From Enterovibrio paralichthyis (GTDB taxonomy: Bacteria > Pseudomonadota > Gammaproteobacteria > Enterobacterales > Vibrionaceae), in contig NZ_JAHUTS010000020.1 of the NCBI RefSeq assembly GCF_019209835.1, positions 1 through 64,000 of the forward strand: 64,000 nt of DNA, written 5' to 3'. The translations under genes and the position numbers were made by a program. Of this stretch, positions 63,690-64,000 are shown one piece after another. Each line of letters starts with the position of its first letter. Position 1 is the stretch's first letter. The notes beneath the pieces are model-generated. The model had not been told where the DNA came from and did not search any database. It was given only the letters and a program-made list of their open reading frames with translations.

Positions 63690-64000
63690 ATGCGCACCCA
63701 ATATTGTGGTCACCTGAACAAAGCCCTGGCAGGGCAAACTGTAGAACTATGCGGCTGGGTTAACCGTCGTCGCGATTTAGGCGGTCTTATCTTCATCGAT
63801 ATGCGAGATCGTGAAGGTATCGTTCAGGTAGTTGTCGACCCGGATATGAAAGATATCTTCGAGGTTGCTAACCAACTGCGTAACGAATTCTGTATCAAAA
63901 TCACCGGTGAAGTGCGCCTGCGTCCTGACAGCCAAATCAACAAAGGTATGGCTACCGGTGAAGTAGAAGTGCTGGCTCGCGGTGTTGAAATCATCAACCG
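63690..64000 (+). CDS. aspS: Aspartyl-tRNA synthetase (5' part, runs off the window)
   Basis: The first 103 codons only. The N-terminal OB-fold anticodon-binding domain reads MRTQYCGHLNKALAGQTVEL, then WVNRRRDLGGLIFIDMRDR, typical of bacterial AspRS. Divergent from yecE. The frame stays open to the window edge. Confidence 0.96.
   Translation, partial: MRTQYCGHLNKALAGQTVELCGWVNRRRDLGGLIFIDMRDREGIVQVVVDPDMKDIFEVANQLRNEFCIKITGEVRLRPDSQINKGMATGEVEVLARGVEIIN

Noticed and set aside
1..64000. Prophage, insertion sequence, CRISPR array, tRNA or rRNA genes
   Set aside because: I found no transposase, integrase, regularly spaced repeats, tRNA cloverleaf or rRNA sequence in the window.

Overview
The window reads as a chromosomal segment of a marine/aquatic gammaproteobacterium of the Vibrionaceae. 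Grimontia (formerly Vibrio hollisae) or a close relative is the best guess. Reasons: roughly 50% GC coding sequence, the cmoB-cmoA-yecE-aspS neighbourhood typical of Vibrio/enteric chromosomes, divergent ppsA/ppsR, a secreted M66 (TagA/StcE-type) metalloprotease, and a complete chromosomal aerobactin locus; aerobactin production is known for V. hollisae and V. mimicus. Genus assignment is an inference. No tRNA, rRNA, CRISPR, insertion sequence or prophage was seen.

Layout. (1) 1-7163: part of a myo-inositol catabolism locus: iolD, a 391-aa Gfo/Idh oxidoreductase, iolC, iolB, an iolJ-type class II aldolase and an RpiR-family regulator. iolE, iolA, canonical iolG and a transporter are not inside the window. 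(2) 7164-19392: two terminators and a long imperfect inverted repeat, an LpxL-family acyltransferase, the M66 protease, divergent ppsA/ppsR, lactate permease lldP with a divergent LysR gene, and a small unknown gene interrupted by one in-frame TAG. (3) 19516-33700: aerobactin synthesis, reduction and uptake, all on the minus strand (iucA-iucB-iucC-iucD-fhuF-like-iutA, and fhuC-fhuD-fhuB), plus a divergent MFS transporter that is the likely exporter. Fur-box-like sequences sit at both promoter regions. (4) 33703-47671: a two-component system with a TtrS-like periplasmic-binding sensor, divergent from a rhodanese (YnjE-like), a flavin/Fe-S NAD(P)H oxidoreductase, a protein with two HdrB-type cysteine motifs, a TVP38/DedA-like membrane protein, YnjB-YnjC-YnjD ABC importer genes and a YnjF-like CDP-alcohol phosphatidyltransferase, followed by a chemoreceptor. 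This resembles the ydjXYZ-ynjABCDEF locus of E. coli but carries a redox module and its own sensor; it is my main candidate for a poorly described system. (5) 47742-55751: a T7-lysozyme-like amidase, a Fry-type fructose PTS split into two divergently placed units (EIIB + HPr-EI-EIIA; EIIC + EIIB + AraC regulator), a small lipoprotein and a CheW/CheV-like protein with an inserted zinc-binding CZB domain. (6) 55859-64000: a PatB/MalY C-S lyase, a three-gene ATP-grasp / inactive transglutaminase / retropepsin-like operon, cmoB, cmoA, a YecE-family protein and the start of aspS.

How parts work together. The iol enzymes convert inositol-derived ketones toward triose phosphates and malonate semialdehyde; PpsA/PpsR and LldP serve gluconeogenic growth on C3 acids. 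The iuc/fhu genes form an iron-scavenging circuit: make, export, capture, import and reduce ferric aerobactin. In region 4, a periplasmic ligand is probably sensed by the kinase, which would switch on a sulfur/disulfide redox unit and perhaps the ABC importer; the substrate cannot be read from sequence. Gene starts were adjusted where a better ribosome binding site or family length argued for it, and this is stated in the entries.
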